From the NCBI GenBank assembly GCA_013399855.1, contig VXAY01002924.1, forward strand, positions 1-64,000: a DNA stretch of 64,000 nt. The letters run 5' to 3'. The notes under the pieces were generated by a model, which was not told the origin of the DNA, did no database searches, and was given only the letters and a program-made list of their open reading frames with translations. The position numbers and the translations under genes were made by a program. This document shows, piece after piece, positions 38,101 through 51,200 of the stretch (the stretch's first letter is position 1; each line of letters opens with the position of its first letter). The stretch is from Oxyruncus cristatus. Lineage: Eukaryota > Chordata > Aves > Passeriformes > Cotingidae.

Positions 38101-41100
38101 CTGTGAATATCATAAAATAGGAGACCTTGTTTAGAACAATTTATTAAAGGCTCATGTACCCATAACTTTCTTACCTATACCAAAATGTCTCCTTTCCTGA
38201 GCTACTACATATCCTATACTTTTTATTTGGTTCTTACTACAGCTGCTTTCTAGCTGTTTCTGATATTTCTGCTTTCACTGTGTATACTCTGTTGGAAACA
38301 CCATAAGAAATGCTCCTGAAATCAAAGTCAAAATAATTTATCTAAGAGCAGTTGAATATGTAGACAGAAGTTCACCATACTGCACCTAGATATCAATCTT
38401 GAAAGTGACTTTGAGTCAAGGAAGAGCTTTGATTGTTCTTTGAAAGCCCATTTCCTTGGGATTTCATCACAAAATCTGATAAACGGGAGGGTTCCCCTAG
38501 TGACTGCAATAAATATCTATCCACAGGCAGTCATTTAAATATGATTTCAGTTCATTAAGTTGGTGTTTGCAATGAAAAAGAAAATATATTTAGTTTCCAC
38601 ATCATCTGGTTTTTACTCACATTTTTAATTCTCATTTTCTAAACTCTACTTATCTCAATCATCAGAGTTCAGTGACTGTGCTAAAATATATCAGTTTTTG
38701 CCCACAATTACCAGAGATGATATCTACTAAACATATTTTTGCCTTCCTTCTCCCCAAGTAATTTATTTTAGTCTACCGATACTTAAATTGGCTTGACTTG
38801 GTTTATTAATTCCCTGATACATCATGCCGATTAAATTGTCCTTTCCAACTGCCTCCAAATGTATAATTACCTTCAACGCATATCTACTCAACAAAAAGCT
38901 TGGTGTAGTAATCAGATCTTTTGGTTTCTCAAAGACCTATTTAATTCCTTATTAACACACAAATGACTGAAAAGCATTATTCATCAGCAACATTTTGTGT
39001 AGGAGCAGCCTATTTTCATGTGTAAGTTCCAGCACCCATCAGAGTAGGTGAGGGACATCAGACTGACTACACTGTGCTTTTTATACCACAGTGTGGTACA
39101 GTGCAGAGAGGTATGTAGATAATAGAATGCTGTGTGGGACTCAGTTTATATAAGTCTGACTAGTTCATAGAGTTTGATATAAAGATACATATGCGTGGAT
39201 ACTCACTAAAGCAACACAACATATTTATCTCAAATTGTTTATTTGGCACAAGGAAAAAGAGAGTAGAGTTGTGCCTTGTTAGCAAAGTAATTACATGTAT
39301 TTATATATACACAAAAGAAATCCAACAGAAGGGAAAGTTAAATGTTCAAATTTCATATCCAGAGGATAGTCGTTAATCCATGGGGGATAGGCAGTGTGTT
39401 GAGAAGCGAAGAAGCTTTCAGTTCTTAAATTAGTAAACAATTCATCCTGATCCTTGAAACCTTTGAAGTCTGAATATTGCCTACAGTATACAAGGTGTAA
39501 TTGAAACTCCGTTTCTCTGAGATCAAACCCAAGGGAAATTGCCTGAACTTGAGTACACTAGTCAGTTCAATTTAAAACAGCCCTCTGAAAACAGCAGCTT
39601 GTTTATTTTTTAATCCAGCGTCTTCCTACCAATTGTTTGGTAAAAGCTCCTAATTAAAGGTAGGTGTTATTGTGAGAAGCCAAATTGGTTTTATGAAGAA
39701 GTAAAGTTTCTAGGAAAGATCTATTCTGATCAGCATAGAAGGAAGCAGCATATTTGTCCTGTTTTGTGTCAGCCTTATTTGTTGCTTGTCAGTAAAATAG
39801 TGGAGTTTTGAAGCCAGACATTGCAGCTTGGGGAAAATAATGTCAGACATACTTTGCATCACAAATGCAAGGCGAGTAATTGCAACTGCCTTTAGAAAAA
39901 TCCTAACAGGACATCTGCCTGTGTGTGAAGCGTAGGCGTCGCTCTAAAAGCACACAGACATACTGTGTGCAACTTTGCAGGAGACTTTATGTAACTTTCC
40001 TAAGTTGCAGAAAGTTAAGAAAAGCATGGAATGACAGTGAGAACAATTCTCTAACATTTTCATTCCCCTGTACAGGACAAAGAACTCCACAAGCTGGAAA
40101 CCAGTTGATCTGATGGCTGCTTATCCAATAGCAAGAAAAACAATACCCAGAAAATTATCTTAATGGGTTTTTTTCCTTGTGTTTGGGTCATTACAATTCT
40201 ATCCTTGCTACATTTACTGGCAAACTTACTAAACAAACAAGGCTGTTCAGGCTCTCCATCTTGTACACTGGCTAAAAGTGGAAGTTTGATTATACACACC
40301 CTTGTTATGGACTGATGATTATCTCTTTGTATATGGTTTGTGGGGTGCTATTTTTGTGAGACAAACAGGGCCAACAGACCTGCACAGAAGTACAGCCTGT
40401 AGGTTTTCTATCTTCTGCCAGATAATTGTTAGCAATATAACTAGTGAAGAATCTATTGCTTCGCTCTAATTGTTGGGAAAACAATGCATACACACATGCA
40501 CATCTTTCAGTGGAGAGAATCAAAAGGAGCCAGAACCAGAAAAAGAAATAGGTCTTCCACTTCTTTAAACCATCTGGATGAAATGTACATGAAACCGTAT
40601 ATAAAACTCAACTCGAGTTGAATACTCCAAAGCTGACTATGTAACAATAAAGGTTAGCAGGACTGGGAATACCTACTTGCTTTAGATATACCTTATGAGT
40701 TAAATCACTTATTTAAAATTAATGATAATATTTGAACAGAACTCCTGCTCAGAGCAGAAGTGGCAAAATACACGATATGGGGAGCATCACTCTTGCTCTA
40801 CAGTGCAACTCCTGAGGCTGAATTCTTTCACATCCTCTATCATAAAGCATATTTTTAAACTAAGATATTAATTTAAATTATTTTTTTCACTCTATGAAAC
40901 TCTGCCATGATGAAACTGCAGATAAGATTGAAGGATAAAAAAAACACAAAAGAAGAATCACTGACCATGATTGAAAGGAATGAATCAGAACCATGAAAAA
41001 CAGCCACAGCTACCACAGCAGTCAAATGTTTCTCAGAAACTTCTTTAAATACATTAAAAATTACTGGTGCCTTGGGCCGGATCTTAAAATTGAACCGTGT

Positions 41101-42000
41101 ATTAATCTGTGTACTTCAAATTTTAGATGAGATTTTTCATGCCCATTAAAAATGCAGCATTGATTTTTTTTTATTTTTTTTTTCTACCACAATCCTGTGC
41201 CTTATCCTGATCTTTGTAGTTTCCCAGAAAGTCATTCCCAGGAGACTAGACTCAGGGAAAGCTATAGGAGAGTTCTGTATGCTTCTTCATATGCAGAAGT
41301 AGGTGACTAATATCAAAGCATCTGAGGGATAATCTGTGGATGGGGTTCAAAACTACTCTAATGCCCGGCACAACATTTCTGTCAAAGAAGTTGTATTATG
41401 CCCATATTTAGGGAGAAAAGCTAACAGGGCCAAGAGCTTCTCTCCTGTGTTTTGCATCTGACAAAGCTGTTTCATATCCACATGGCCAAAAAAGACCATG
41501 GGTTTTGGGAGAAACTTATTGTTGAACTCAGTCCAGAAAAAACATGTGAGGACCATTACCCAAGCAAAGAATGGCTCAAGGGCAATTGCAAATAGGAGCA
41601 AAAATCCAGGCCAGACTGGGAGGTCAGCTGAGTTCTGTATTTGTTAGCCTCTGGGCCACAAACAGATGATTAAAAAGTCAGAGCTGCATTCTTGTAAGCA
41701 TTATTGTGTTCTGGACTGGGAGGGAAGAGGTTGAGCTCCCTTCTCTTTCTGAACCTTGTCTGTGCTGAATGACCCCACTCTGTGATCCTCAGCCCAGAAA
41801 CCTGGCTTCCTCTGAGTTTTGCAAGACAGCAAGACTTTCACCGTCGGGCATTGCTCCTCTGTCTTTGTTCCACTCAGGTTTTTATATAGTCAGGCTCTCT
41901 TCTAGCATTTCTCAGTTGAAATAATTTTAACTCCCAGTACCATCTCCTTAGCAATTTTACACTATTTATCACAGGAAGGTAATATCAACGGGTAGGCAAC
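38101..42000. other. Non-coding stretch without a recognisable gene
   Basis: AT-rich, with a T-rich run near 41165-41183 and a palindrome at 40608-40621. A minus-strand frame, open from about 41640 down to 41353, is hydrophobic at its start, has no ATG near its beginning and no recognised family, and is treated as chance. The part from 39560 to 39700 has a complex, non-repetitive composition of the kind seen in conserved regulatory DNA, but this is only an impression. Confidence 0.5.
40596..40621 (+). promoter_or_regulatory. TATA-like box next to a 14-bp palindrome
   Basis: ccgtatataaaactc carries a strong TATA-like core and is followed directly by tcaactcgagttga (40608-40621), a perfect palindrome around an XhoI-type CTCGAG. 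The pairing resembles a core promoter with a dimer site, but no transcript start, exon or CpG enrichment supports it. Confidence 0.15.
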
Positions 42001-45000
42001 TCAACTTTTGCACATCAGTGCAGTTGAACTTTTGTGACTAGAATCTGTCTTGAAATGATTATGATATACTTTTGATTACAAACAGCAATTTTAATGCTAA
42101 AATGATAACTTCCACATTTAGTAGCCCCAAATGAAAATCTGAAAAAAAGGTACATGACAACAAAGAATATTATAATAAGATATGAAATGTATAATTTCTT
42201 ATTCAACAACTACTGAATAGCAAAATATTAAAAAGGCAGTGCAACCATAAATTGCAACAATAAAAAAATAAACTGTGAAAAAGACATGGAAAACCAGCAG
42301 TGGCTAATCCATGTAACCAGATACTTTCTGTTTTGTGCAATGAGTTGGTAGGAAACAGAGAGAAGAAAATACTAAACTATACACTGAACTAACCTGCTAA
42401 ACTACTAACTGGAGCTATCATTTTACTTTTATTCGCTTTCAGAAGATCTTAAAGTTACACCATTGCAGATTACTAGTTTGGAAGGGAGGATACCATGGGT
42501 AATAATTTTGTGTAGATTAATTGCACTTCTAAACCTTGTATTGGAAGTTCCCTGTGCATTTCTAAATGTACCAATGGAGCAAAAATATGCTGCTTTCCAC
42601 TTTATCAGAAAAATCAGATTTTACATGCACAATCTAGTTACATTTCAAAATCAGTACTGCATGCTGAAATGGTTCATTGAGGGTGTATTTCAAAAGTAGA
42701 CTAATGGCCCACCTGGGAAAATATTAAAACTGGAATTAAAACCTTGCTTTGTAAGAGTAATCAGAAGTTTCCTGGTAATAATTTACAATCTACACAAGTA
42801 GAGTTAACTGAGCACTAAATTCTGAGTTACTATTGATGGACTACACAACCTCTACCATCTGTGTCTGGTCAGGAGAGAAGCTAGTTGCAACAATTAAAAC
42901 TGCATCACCAAAAATACTATTATTCCATAAGCACTGCAAAATAATAGTGATCCCAGGATTATTATGACTGTGTTTTTACAACAGTAAGAAGTCACAAAAG
43001 AAAAATTATCATGAGTTGATGTACAAAAATATTTTTATAGTTGCTGTAACACTCTAGCTCTTCCTAATCTGTCCAATGTTTAGATAATTTGCCAACCTGC
43101 CAACATGATTTGTAGTGGAAGGGTGTTCCCGTTCAGGGGATTGGAGGTACGAAAGCATTCAGGACTCACTGGGGAGACATGGGAGAGACTGTTCTTAGAA
43201 AAGGGAGTGCAGGGCTCGAGGGACCTCCTGACCAATGTCTTTCCAGCACTGGGTCCAGGAGGCTGTAAACTTTGGGAATGTGCACCCCACGTTGCTGGTG
43301 TTTCCTGCAGCATGGTTGCTCAGGAGAAGACTTTGTGTTGTTTCAGAAAGATTTGGTCCTGATTTTCCAAAGAAACTCATTAATAAATTCCCTTTTAATG
43401 GAAAATGTAAATATTGTTAGTTCTCATTCCCACTTCAAAAAAAACCTTCAAAGTATTGAAATTTTAACCAAAATGGAAAGTTCAACCTTTACTAAGAAGG
43501 TCCCTTTGTTTGTCTTTCATGTGTTTAATCTATTCTTTGTTTTGGATTTCTTTTTCATACTGTTTCATATAATATCATGAACTGGACAGTTGTTTCTTGA
43601 GCAGCTTTTTAAACGAGTTCTGCAAGGTAGGTTTTTTGTTATCATTTGAATTTCTAAAGTATAGATGTTGTTGGATTGATGCAGAAATTGCATACATAAA
43701 ATGAAAAATATATTTTTAGCTAGTTAATATATTCTAAAATACTAGCCAGGGAAAAAAAGTGGGTATAAGTTGACTTTCCATTTAACAATATCTTGTCCCA
43801 AATTTATATTTACTCATTTCTCCTGTTTGATTACACATGAACATGAGGTTCCTCAGACATCAGATGAGCATGTTTCTTGCACATTCCTTTCCAAAAATGG
43901 ACATTTGTCACCTTACCACCAGTCAGACCTATCTCTGACATGCAAAGGTTTTGTGAAACGAAATACACACACATTTTGAGTTCTTGAATATTCTGTAGCT
44001 GTTTCACTGCTGCAGTCAGTGGAAACATCCATGGTGATAGTGTGGTCAAACCAAAAATGGGAGAGCTGGATTAGCAGCAAGCACAAGCTCTGATCCTGTG
44101 ACATTTAAATCTTCATCAAAGCTGACCTTTTGATAACAAGAGCTAGCCCTTCGTGTTGTTCAAATAAAAGTTTGCTTCAACAACTTGCTTCTCAAAAGTG
44201 TAAAACACTTCATCCTTGCTTCTTAAAAATTACTTTATTGTTACATTTCAAAGTTACCACTGGTAACAAAAGCTACAGACCTCAAAGTAAATGAAAGGCA
44301 AAGGCAAAGGCAAAGACCAGCCAAACAAAGCATTTCTGAAAAGGTTATACAAATAACTGTAAGAATCATTAAAGTTGTTTCGTTTTTTTTAATAGAAAGT
44401 TTGGTTTTCATTCTTAGGCCAATCAAGCACAATACAGTGAAGGATTTTAAAACAAGTTTTAAAGTAGGCAACTCTGATACACTACATTAAAAGGCTTATA
44501 CACTGCTGCAGCCCACACTGCTTGTTACATGACGGCAAGAAGGCTTTGCTCAACACTATGGCTTCGGAAAACAAGTTATACACAGCTATTTGTCATTTGA
44601 ATGTCCACCTGTGTTCATATCCTGGCACCCAAAGGTTTCCTTGGCTGCAGCATCTTGTTCCAAATGTTTACAGTGCTTCTTTGTCTCCCCTTTTACTCTT
44701 GTCACTAGGGACTGTGCCATCACCTGTTCATGCCCTGAGCCTCGCAGGGGCCAGGTGGGGCACACGCAGCCCCAGGGAGTCACAGGAAACAGAGGACCCC
44801 AAGCCTTCTCTTCATCCTCCTGGGTATAATTATTTCCCCACGTCTGCTTCTGTCTCTCCCTTTTTACTTTGCTGAGGTTAAGGGTAGAAGTCCCATCCTG
44901 AGATGACATTAACTTAAGCAGAAAAGGAAGTGGCTAAGCCCACATTAAGCAAGATGTTAATGACAAGCATTTATAGTACAACTCTGTGCCTTGTAAATTC

Positions 45001-48000
45001 TCTCATGTCTTTAGATTTTTAATTTTGTCCTCAAAGCCCCCTGATCGCTCAGATTTTCATATCTGTTCCTTTCCTGGTGATTAGATTTTCCTCTTTCCTT
45101 TTCAGTTTTGCAGTTTAACCCACCTTTCTCTGCTAATAAAATCATGCTGGCAACCTCATCTTGAAGTCTCATTTCATTTGTGACAATCCCAGTTGGCTGG
45201 TTGTTTATTCTTAAGTCCTTTATTGGACCTAAATAATGCCTTTCAGAGTCCACCTTTTGCTTTAAATGTCCTTTAGCTGCCCATGACCTTGGGTTGCATT
45301 TTGATACTCTGGTTCCCTCCTTTCCAGTTTGAAATGCTAAATTCTTTCTAGTTCTCTTTTTTCAACACAGTCATCTGAGGACCCAGGCTAATATGTTCTG
45401 AATTTCTTTTGGCCAATCCCTGTGTGTCTCTTTCAAAATTTCCTTCATAAAAGGCAACTCCTTATCCTTTTCTCATAATCTCCTTCCTAGTTCTCCCTGT
45501 AATTTTGCTACACTTCCCTTGGCCGTAGTTTCCCTTCAGCACATGGCCCAGCTGCTGAAACAATACCCTGTGACTGACTGTTGTGCTTTAAACCAATAAA
45601 GCAGGTACAACTTGCCAGCACTGAATAAACAGTGCCCTGAGGTTTCTGTTTCACACTGCTGGATTTTTTTCTGGTCTTCAGTTCTTCCAGTTCTTCGCAA
45701 TTGAATTTCTGATTTCTAACTTTCTCTTATTGCAAATAAATCTTTCAAAGAGCATGCTCTCCTGCAGTACACTTACAAAGTACCAGGGAGGGGAATATGC
45801 AAGTAAGGAGACTCTGCCTACAGATTTAGGTTCTGTATAGGTTACCTTCAACGTTTTGTGTCTAGGTTTATGTATTTAGTGCTTAGACTCTTTCCATGCC
45901 AAACAATCACCATGGGTTATTGCAGGGTAGGGCCAGAGGCAACTGGGGTAGAGGAAACATGGCCAGCAGCTGTTCCACCCGGGATATTGTGCTGAGCACA
46001 AGCTAGTAAGGAAAGCTTCATCTCTTCTCTTTAGGAGGTTTATTCACAAAGAAAGTAGAGTTGAGGTATGTTATAACCTTTCTTTTAAATGTCCAGCTGG
46101 GCATCCTCACCTTGAGCCATGGTCAAGCAGTAGAGATACCCAGGGTGCCCAGCATCACTCTGACAGTGCCATTGAAGCTCCAGAGCCACAAGAGCAGCTG
46201 CCTGGGGTGAATGTTTCAGCTCTGACAGTCCTGGCTTCCCCATGACCACCTGAGACTGACAAATACTTACTTACAGCTAGCTCTAAGAGTCATAGTCCTT
46301 AAGCCTCTGTCATTTAAAAGAAGAGTGTCACAGCACAATCAAAATCCTTTGAAACATAACAGACATGCAATCCACTGCTGGTTTGAAGTGCCAGATGTAC
46401 ATCAGAGTGAGAAGTAACTGTTCATTATGCTGGAGAGCAGAAAAGTCAGAGCTACGTGGAGGGGGCTGTGAGTTTTCCTTCTTTTCCTATTTTCTTTGAA
46501 GTCTCAGCATTTTTTGGCATTTTCCTGCTGTTTTTAACCTCTCTGGAAAATATTTTCACCAAAAAAAGAAAAAAAAAGTACAGCTCTTGCTGCCATCACC
46601 AATTCAGGAAAATAACCAAATTTGAAAAAAGAAGATTCCAATCACAAAATGTTTAAAAAATCTTTAAGAAACAGAAGTAACAACAGTAAAAAAGAACAGT
46701 TGCAAGAAGACAAGAAAAATATGAAAACTTATGTCAACGCAACAGTACTACAATCAGTGATGTTTGAAATATGGTCAGAATACATCCCTATGATATTGTG
46801 GCAATAAGCCAATTGCTTCTTCTATAAATCAAATTATTTGTTAACAAAACCTTGAGGTTCTTCCAAACCAATTTTGAAAGGAAGTAGTCATTTTAAAAAA
46901 TGCAAGATCTCCAGGATGTGTGTTAACCTCAGGGCTCCTGGTTGGTTTTTCAAATTTTTATCTGTTCATTTTAATATAATAAAAGACACATAGGTGGTTA
47001 GAGACTGGTACTAGTGTCTCTGTATCATTCAGTGAGTTCTTGAAGGTATGAGTCCACACACCTCCACTCTCGGCCTATGGCTGTGATAGTTATTAACCAT
47101 CTTGCTCACTTATTTAAACACAGAGAGGAAAAAACAAGTGTAAATATGTTATTGGCATAACCCACTTTTTTAAAACCTTTGGAAAACTGGGGAAATGTTG
47201 GTGGGCTTGAAGTGTGCAAAAGGCTGCCTGAGGCAGTGTAGAGTCCCCTCCAGGAGGGCATCCAGTAGGTGACTGCTGTCCCCTTTGTCTCCTGATGCAG
47301 CTACCCAGAGATGCAGTACCATCCTGGAGATACATGCCCAAATGGCTGTGGATTCTTCCTTTAATTGTCTCCTGTCCTTCCAGCCTGAGCAAGAGGCCCA
47401 GCACAGTTTTTAAAGGCTGTCGCAGAAACCACAAGTAACAAACTGTTCGTGCCGAAAATAACCAAAAGCTGACATGATACCATGAGTTTAAGTTTTAGAG
47501 AACCAATGAATGTTGCAAAGTTTTGTGACAGCTGTGTGAAATGTGTTAGGACTGCATGATAGACAGTGCGGTTAAAGAGTTATGCAAAGATTTTACATGT
47601 TCTTAACAGAGCTTGTTCTCAGCTATCATCCAGTACACAGACACTGGTGACAGACAGAGGCAGAGATGGATGGAGGGAAGTTTCTCAATTCTGTCCATCT
47701 TCACCATGTTGGAAGGTTTTTTATGAATTCACCTCATAAACTGAGGTCCTCAAATGAGGTTTTTCCTATGCATATCTACAAGTATTTAACAGGGTTAGCT
47801 CTACAGTGCTTAGAAATCAGTTGAAAATATATTTTTTTCAGTCCAAGAGGATCAAAATGAAAATAATGCTGGAATATTTGGCTGGTGGAATCACTTAATT
47901 AAAATGAAGGTCTGCACCAGAATGCCTCCTCTCCTCTCCTTCACTCTTTCCAAGCATTTGGAGTGGGCTACTTACTCTTCTCTAATGTGTCAATCTGCAT

Positions 48001-48039
48001 GTGCTTCTCCATAAAAATTAAAAATAAAAACATGTAACA
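42001..48039. other. Non-coding stretch without a recognisable gene
   Basis: GC-richer patches at 43100-43330 and 44580-44880 give overlapping open frames on both strands (up to 117 codons), which are composition effects. The minus strand of 45010-45560 has a few short frames with charged residues (80 codons at 45011-45253) that match no family I recognise. A (GGCAAA)n run lies at 44294-44315 and a ctcct-repeat at 47925-47941. Confidence 0.5.
44294..44315. repeat. (GGCAAA)n microsatellite
   Basis: Three to four uninterrupted units of aaaggc/ggcaaa within a purine-rich stretch. Confidence 0.9.
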
Positions 48040-48225
48040 ACTTTTATTTAATCTCTGAGGTAATTTGGAAAACAACCTGAGCCTTTTGTTTTTGTAAGTG
48101 GCAGTGCCCCTGTTTGCTGTAAGCAGAAGCCAACACAGAGAAGTGGTTCACCCAGAAAGCCAAGGGCAGACCTTGAACCCAAGTCCCTCAAAATTTGCTC
48201 AGTACCTTGGCACATTGCCTCTCAC
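48040..48225 (-). mobile_element. Decayed MIR/CORE-SINE-like repeat, minus strand
   Basis: Plus-strand landmarks follow the reverse complement of a MIR element in the right order: tctctgaggtaattt, cccctgtttgctgtaag (for CCCCATTTTACAGATG), cacagagaagtggttcaccc (for CACAGAGAGGTTAAGTAACTTGCCC), ggcagaccttgaacccaagt (for GGCAGAGCC.GGATTCGAACCCAGG), and ggcacattgcctctc (for the CCACTA..CTGCCTCTC end). Individual matches are modest but their order and spacing are consistent. MIR and related CORE-SINEs are ancient amniote SINEs with scattered remnants in birds. An L2-related end with the same layout is an alternative. Confidence 0.5.
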
Positions 48226-51200
48226 TAGTCTCCTCTATTTGCCTTTCACAGGGTGGAAGCCCAGCCCTTTGTGTCCATGGGTAAGGCTCTGCTTTGTCTT
48301 CAATGGGTCTGCACAGTTCTCCTGCCTGCACTCCTTGGGCAGGAGTGAACAGGAATAGGAGAACATCTAGAGTGAGGTCAATCTCATCAAACACAAGACT
48401 TCAAAGGGAAGTTTCTGTTCACAAAGCTGGAAATCTACTGTCAGTAGTGTCACAGAAGAGGTGAGAAATTCTATTTTCTTGCCCTTTTTCTACTTCCATG
48501 GTCATAGTCAACTAAAGATTTAGAAAAGTCATAAGGTCATCTTATTTTCTTCTGATGGGTATAAATGACAGTGAAAGAGAACTGGTGATTCCTGTGTGCT
48601 AAGATTCCTGTGCATTTTTTTTCAAGAAAAGGATCCTAGAGAAAAATGTAATTAAATGTGTGTGTAGTAGACAAAGATAATTTCATTGCCTTCTCTTTTT
48701 GGCCAAGAAATAGTCTTCCAAAAATTTAAAGTGAGGGTATTTTGCACACTTTTAAATCCTGCATGCTAACGTTACCCCCTTCAGTTAAGACACAAGTAAA
48801 GCACCTATACATTTCAGAGGCAAAACTCTGACAGGAGTAGATTCAATTTTAATGGCAATAGGCCTCTCGTATAGACAACAAAAGGAACTGACACAACATG
48901 ATCATCTTGCTATTGCTACTTGAAAATGCATCAGGTAAAGGAACCTGGAATTCCTGGTTAGCATTCACATGCTGACTGTCCCTGTCATGCCAGCCCTTAG
49001 GCCCACAAATCACACTTCAAAAGTAGGGGTTTTCTCTTCTGCCTCCACCTTCCTGCACCAAGTCATCCACCTTCCACACTGTCACCTTCCTGATGGGTGC
49101 CTGGACCACTCTCATAACTTTTTCACCTGGTACATCATTGCTTCTTAGCTTTACACTATTTCATGACAACTGTAAGTGTAAAAGTAAAACCTACCTACTG
49201 GCCAGGCTCTGTGAATCTTAAATACGTTTTTCTATCTACTCAAGGGAGATTTTATTTTGTCTCAAGAAAAGGTTTGGGCAATTTACAATATACAGTTGAG
49301 GCAGGTGGCCATGCCAGGCAGTTTTACTCTTTTTTTAGCCTCAGCATTCACTTTCTCAGTATGGCGTTCTAGAGATTTGCTTCCACCATCTATATGGATA
49401 TAATATTTTTAAAAATGCAATTTATGGTATGAAGAAGTGACATTTTTCCTAAGCACTCAGTTCGGAAACACCTCTGCTTGAACACAGTTGTAGAAATGAG
49501 TCTTCAGATGATGCGGGTGTGGAAAACCAGGAAAACAGCTTTTTGGAGTCAACACCACAAAGCTTGTTCAGTCAAAAAAAGCCACTTTAAACATAATATT
49601 GCAGTTTTATTTAAAAGACTCATAATGAAATACATAGATTTCTAGACAGGACTTTCCAATAAAGTTTTAGCACAAAAAGAATTCTGGGCATTTTTACAAA
49701 ATGCATCTAAGTTAATTTTGTGATGGAAAATTATATCTAACAAATTCATCCAGTTTTATTCATGGGCTTGACTCCTGGATTATGATCTTTTAAAACATTT
49801 AACCTTTTTTGAAATAAATCTATATCACAGTTTTCCTTTCTGGACAGTGCTAAAATTAGCACCAACAGTCTTGTGGTTGTAAAGAAATTATTATAAGTTA
49901 CTATAATGTAAATTTTAAAGATATTTAAGTGTAAAAAGGAAATGTAGCTCTTTACTGCAGAACTAATAAGCATTCTGTTTAACCTAAACCCTTTTATCAG
50001 TCCATCCAGTGAACTTAAAACTTAGTTATTGCAAAGTGTAATAACAGTAACGTCTATATCTTACAATGCATTTCTCAGTCATTGACATAAAACACATAGA
50101 ACATAAGCATCAGTTTCTGGCAAGAATAATCATAAAATGTTACTGGTTGAGGGACTCTTTGCAGGGCAAGGAACACGACATCAGTGATGGTACGGCAAGG
50201 AAATGCAAGGAAAGATGGGGGGCAGGGGTGCTCATACTGCCAGAAGGGCAGTGTATGAAAAGAGAATCTGATGTGCATTTGACATTAGGGCCTGTTTTTG
50301 TGAAAAGCAGGGGTTTTTTAGGCATTAGAGAAGTGAGTAGATTTGATGGAGCTTATCTCCTGAGAGACATCTTAAGTATTAGTTTCTTTTTCAATGTATA
50401 CGTTGACTTGGCATGCAGGGACCAATACAAAAGGTTTGTGCTTTTACCTACTTAGTGTAATAGTAAAACATGTTTGTGAGGTCACTCTTATGTGGTCATT
50501 CTCAAAATTAGGGGAAAGATCGAGCAAATACCTTCTTCTATTGAAATATCTGCAACATTGGACTGCATTATATCTGAAATATCTATTAACAGTGAGCTCC
50601 GCTGCATGAAGAAACAAACATATTAATGGCCAAAACTAGGAATATGGTTTCAAGCTGTTCAAAGATATGAGGTTCTTGGATGAGCAGGATTAGCCAAACT
50701 CTCCAGTAAAATATTTTCAAATTAGCAGAGAGCATGTTTTTCGTCATCCAACTAAAGTTACACCATTTGAAATTCTACTCAAAAACACACGTTTTTACCT
50801 CTGCAAGGAAGGTGGTCTTAAATGAAAAAATGTTAAATAATTATATGGGCAGTCTTTTAAAAATAAAGTAAGAAATACTTTTAACATTCTAAACCAAATA
50901 TTTTACACAATGCATTCAAATGACTTTATCTTTCTAAGACACAATTAAGATTGATCAACCCAAACTTGCATTGGTATGCATACTGCACATTATTTTTACA
51001 GTTATTTTGCACTAAACGTTTAAGAACTACGCAGTAATTCCCAGCATCTCGTTATCTGAGGCAACCAAACTCAAGAGAAATCATGTATATAAACTATACT
51101 TCAGAAGAAGACTGTTGTTATTTTCATGTGTCATTGAGTGGAACGAAGAGGGAATGTTTCTCCAATATCGTGACACAGAGAATATTTTTTTTCACTGAGT

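Noticed and set aside
41353..41643. Minus-strand open frame with a hydrophobic start followed by a mixed-composition C-terminus
   Set aside because: No ATG near the beginning and no family recognised; frames of about 95 codons are common by chance here.
45011..45560. Minus-strand stretch with charged, Lys/Glu-rich short frames that looked like a decayed gag or coiled-coil gene
   Set aside because: The reading frame shifts repeatedly, stops interrupt it, and no retroviral motif or LTR boundary adjoins it.
50066..50455. 129-codon plus-strand frame
   Set aside because: No domain, crossed by antisense frames, and no splice signals consistent with an exon; chance frame.
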